From Nitratidesulfovibrio sp. (GTDB lineage Bacteria > Desulfobacterota > Desulfovibrionia > Desulfovibrionales > Desulfovibrionaceae), in contig NZ_JBDXXH010000006.1 in NCBI RefSeq assembly GCF_040373385.1, forward strand, positions 163,213 to 227,212: a DNA stretch of 64,000 nucleotides, written 5' to 3'. Below, in pieces: positions 62,662 through 64,000 of the stretch; position 1 is the stretch's first letter; every line of letters starts with the position of its first letter. The notes under the pieces are model-generated. The model saw only the letters and a program-made list of their open reading frames with translations, was not told the origin of the DNA and searched no databases. A program made the position numbers and the translations under genes.

Positions 62662-63881
62662 TGCAACGGCTGCGCATTGCCCTGCGTTCGCTGGCCGCCC
62701 ACCGCATGCGCACGATACTGGCCATGCTGGGGGTCTTTCTGGGCGCGCTGGCGCTTACCGCCGTGCTGCACATCTCCAAGGCCATGGTCAAGAAGGCCGA
62801 CATCGAGACGCAGCGCCTTGGCCCCAACCTGTTGCAGGCCCTGTCCGGGCAGGCCAACTTCCGGCGCGAAGGGTCCACCCGCGTCACCGGTATGACCACC
62901 ACTTTCAGCCTGGAGGACGCCCGCGAAATCCTGGGCACCGTGCCGCAGGTGCGCCTTGGCGTGCCCTATGCCAGCGGTTCCATGCCGGTGCGCTATGGCC
63001 GGGTGAAGACGGGCAGCCAGCTCATGGCATCGCCCCCGGCCTACGCGCAGGTGCGCGTGCTGGAAACCGAGCATGGCCGCTTCTACAACGAGGAAGAGGA
63101 GGCCACGCAGGCCAAGGTCTGCGTGCTGGGCTACGCCATCGCGCAGCGCCTGTTCGGCGACACGGCAGACGCCGTGGGCAGGCAGGTGTTCTTCTTTCGC
63201 GCCAACGTGCTGGTGGTGGGGGTGCTGCCGGAAAAGGGCCAGGACGTGACCGGCGCCAACCTGGACGAGATGGTGTTCACCCCGCTGTCCACGTACATGC
63301 GCCGCTTCACCAATCAGGACTGGATCAGCGGCGTATTCATGAACCTGCACGACCAGAACGACGAGGCTGCCGCCAAGGCCGCCGTCACCGACATCTTGCG
63401 CCGCCGCCACCACATGGGGCCAAGCCGCAAGGACGACTTTTCGGTCATCTCGGCGCAGGATTCCGCCCGCCTGCGCAACCAGGCGCTGGAGCTGGTGTGG
63501 ACGCTGGGGGTGCTGTCGTCGTCCATCTCGTTTGCCGTGGGGGCGCTGGGCATCCTGTCCATCATGATCCTGCTGGTGCGCGCCCGCAGGCTGGAAATCG
63601 GCATCCGCCGGGCCGTGGGCGCCAGCCGCACGGTGATCATCCGCCAGTTTCTGGCCGAGGCCGGGGTGATGGCCGGGGTGGGCGGCGCGGCAGGCGTGCT
63701 GGCGGCTGTGGGCATCGTCACCGTGGTGTACACCGTGGGGGACTTTCCGTACCTGTACGACCCGCTGCTGATTGCGGGGGCCTGCGTGGCGTCGGTGCTG
63801 CTGGGGTTGGTGGCCGGGGCGTACCCGGCGTGGCAGGCGTCGCGGGTGGAGGTGTTGGAGGTACTCAGGAATCCTGAGTGA
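62661..63881 (+). CDS. FtsX/MacB-type permease 2
   Basis: 406 aa. Same architecture as permease 1: helix 1 (MRTILAMLGVFLGALALTAVLHISKAM), a periplasmic domain, then three helices with the coupling segment RARRLEIGIRRAVGASRTVIIRQF and the end YPAWQASRVEVLEVLRNPE. The ATG shares one base with the preceding TGA; a GTG 3 nt earlier is an alternative start. The two permeases are divergent in sequence and so probably form a heterodimer with the single ATPase. Last gene of the operon in the window. Confidence 0.92.
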   Translation: MQRLRIALRSLAAHRMRTILAMLGVFLGALALTAVLHISKAMVKKADIETQRLGPNLLQALSGQANFRREGSTRVTGMTTTFSLEDAREILGTVPQVRLGVPYASGSMPVRYGRVKTGSQLMASPPAYAQVRVLETEHGRFYNEEEEATQAKVCVLGYAIAQRLFGDTADAVGRQVFFFRANVLVVGVLPEKGQDVTGANLDEMVFTPLSTYMRRFTNQDWISGVFMNLHDQNDEAAAKAAVTDILRRRHHMGPSRKDDFSVISAQDSARLRNQALELVWTLGVLSSSISFAVGALGILSIMILLVRARRLEIGIRRAVGASRTVIIRQFLAEAGVMAGVGGAAGVLAAVGIVTVVYTVGDFPYLYDPLLIAGACVASVLLGLVAGAYPAWQASRVEVLEVLRNPE

Positions 63882-64000
63882 GGGGGAAATGGAAGAGGGG
63901 GAGGGGGCGTGCGCAGTTGCGTCCGGCCTCTACGAAGGCCGTTGCGCCCTTTTGACCACGCCCGATTTCGTTATGGCTCCGACGGGTGTGGAGGGGGCGT
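63882..64000. other. Non-coding end of window with possible terminator
   Basis: A purine-rich stretch after the permease stop is followed by GGCC-tctacgaa-GGCC, then TTGCGCCC and TTTT (63950-63953). The structure could terminate the export operon but is imperfect. No gene start is seen. Confidence 0.4.

Overview
The window is a high-GC Gram-negative chromosome segment. It most likely comes from a Desulfovibrio-type (Desulfovibrionaceae) sulfate reducer. That placement is inferred from gene content and style: a lysS-lolC-lolD-bamA-amidase-skp run, many PAS/GAF sensor proteins, an iron-sulfur flavoprotein, and strong third-position GC. No 16S rRNA or taxonomic marker is present, so the assignment is not proven. 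No prophage, transposase, integrase, CRISPR array or restriction system was found.

Layout. Bases 1-9450 (minus strand) form an envelope-biogenesis block in transcription order: lysS, lolC/E, lolD, bamA, a periplasmic murein amidase and the start of skp. The genes are tightly coupled (ATGA and 17-nt overlaps) until a terminator after bamA. A tRNA-Asn gene at 9647 and an identical copy at 18775, each with a near-identical terminator, bracket five genes: a YeiH-type transporter, a P2-type cation ATPase, a radical SAM protein, a lipid-methyltransferase-like membrane protein and the Na+/H+ antiporter NhaA. Bases 19000-26000 hold sensing genes: a chemoreceptor, an EF-hand protein and a very large hybrid histidine kinase. 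A 7 x 26-bp tandem repeat lies between the divergent kinase and YgiQ-type radical SAM genes. Bases 28500-31215 encode a translationally coupled pair that looks like divergent FliG and FliM rotor proteins.

Bases 32400-37600 contain a minus-strand run (nitroreductase, 4-OT tautomerase, Old Yellow Enzyme, a small alpha/beta-barrel protein, iron-sulfur flavoprotein, rhodanese, VanZ-like). Facing it is an HxlR-family regulator with three N-terminal cysteines. This reads as a quinone/electrophile defence locus with its own regulator. Bases 37697-45510 carry two EamA/DMT-type exporters, a glycerophosphodiesterase and a complete spermidine/putrescine ABC system (potDABC order) with a stem-loop after potD. 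Bases 45683-53500 hold a SLOG-like protein, a glycine-zipper lipoprotein, an RRM RNA-binding protein, a PAS-GAF-GGDEF-EAL protein, SurE and a zinc-ribbon protein. Bases 53507-63881 hold an HDOD response regulator, a CorA-type transporter with an eight-copy 13-residue repeat, two Hsp20 chaperones, an unknown protein and a MacAB-like export operon (adaptor, ATPase, two FtsX-type permeases).

A recurring oddity is the abundance of short GC-rich tandem repeats. Several have a 9-bp unit, and they lie both inside genes (in frame) and between genes. Almost every gene is covered by long antisense open frames caused by the base composition; these are not annotated.
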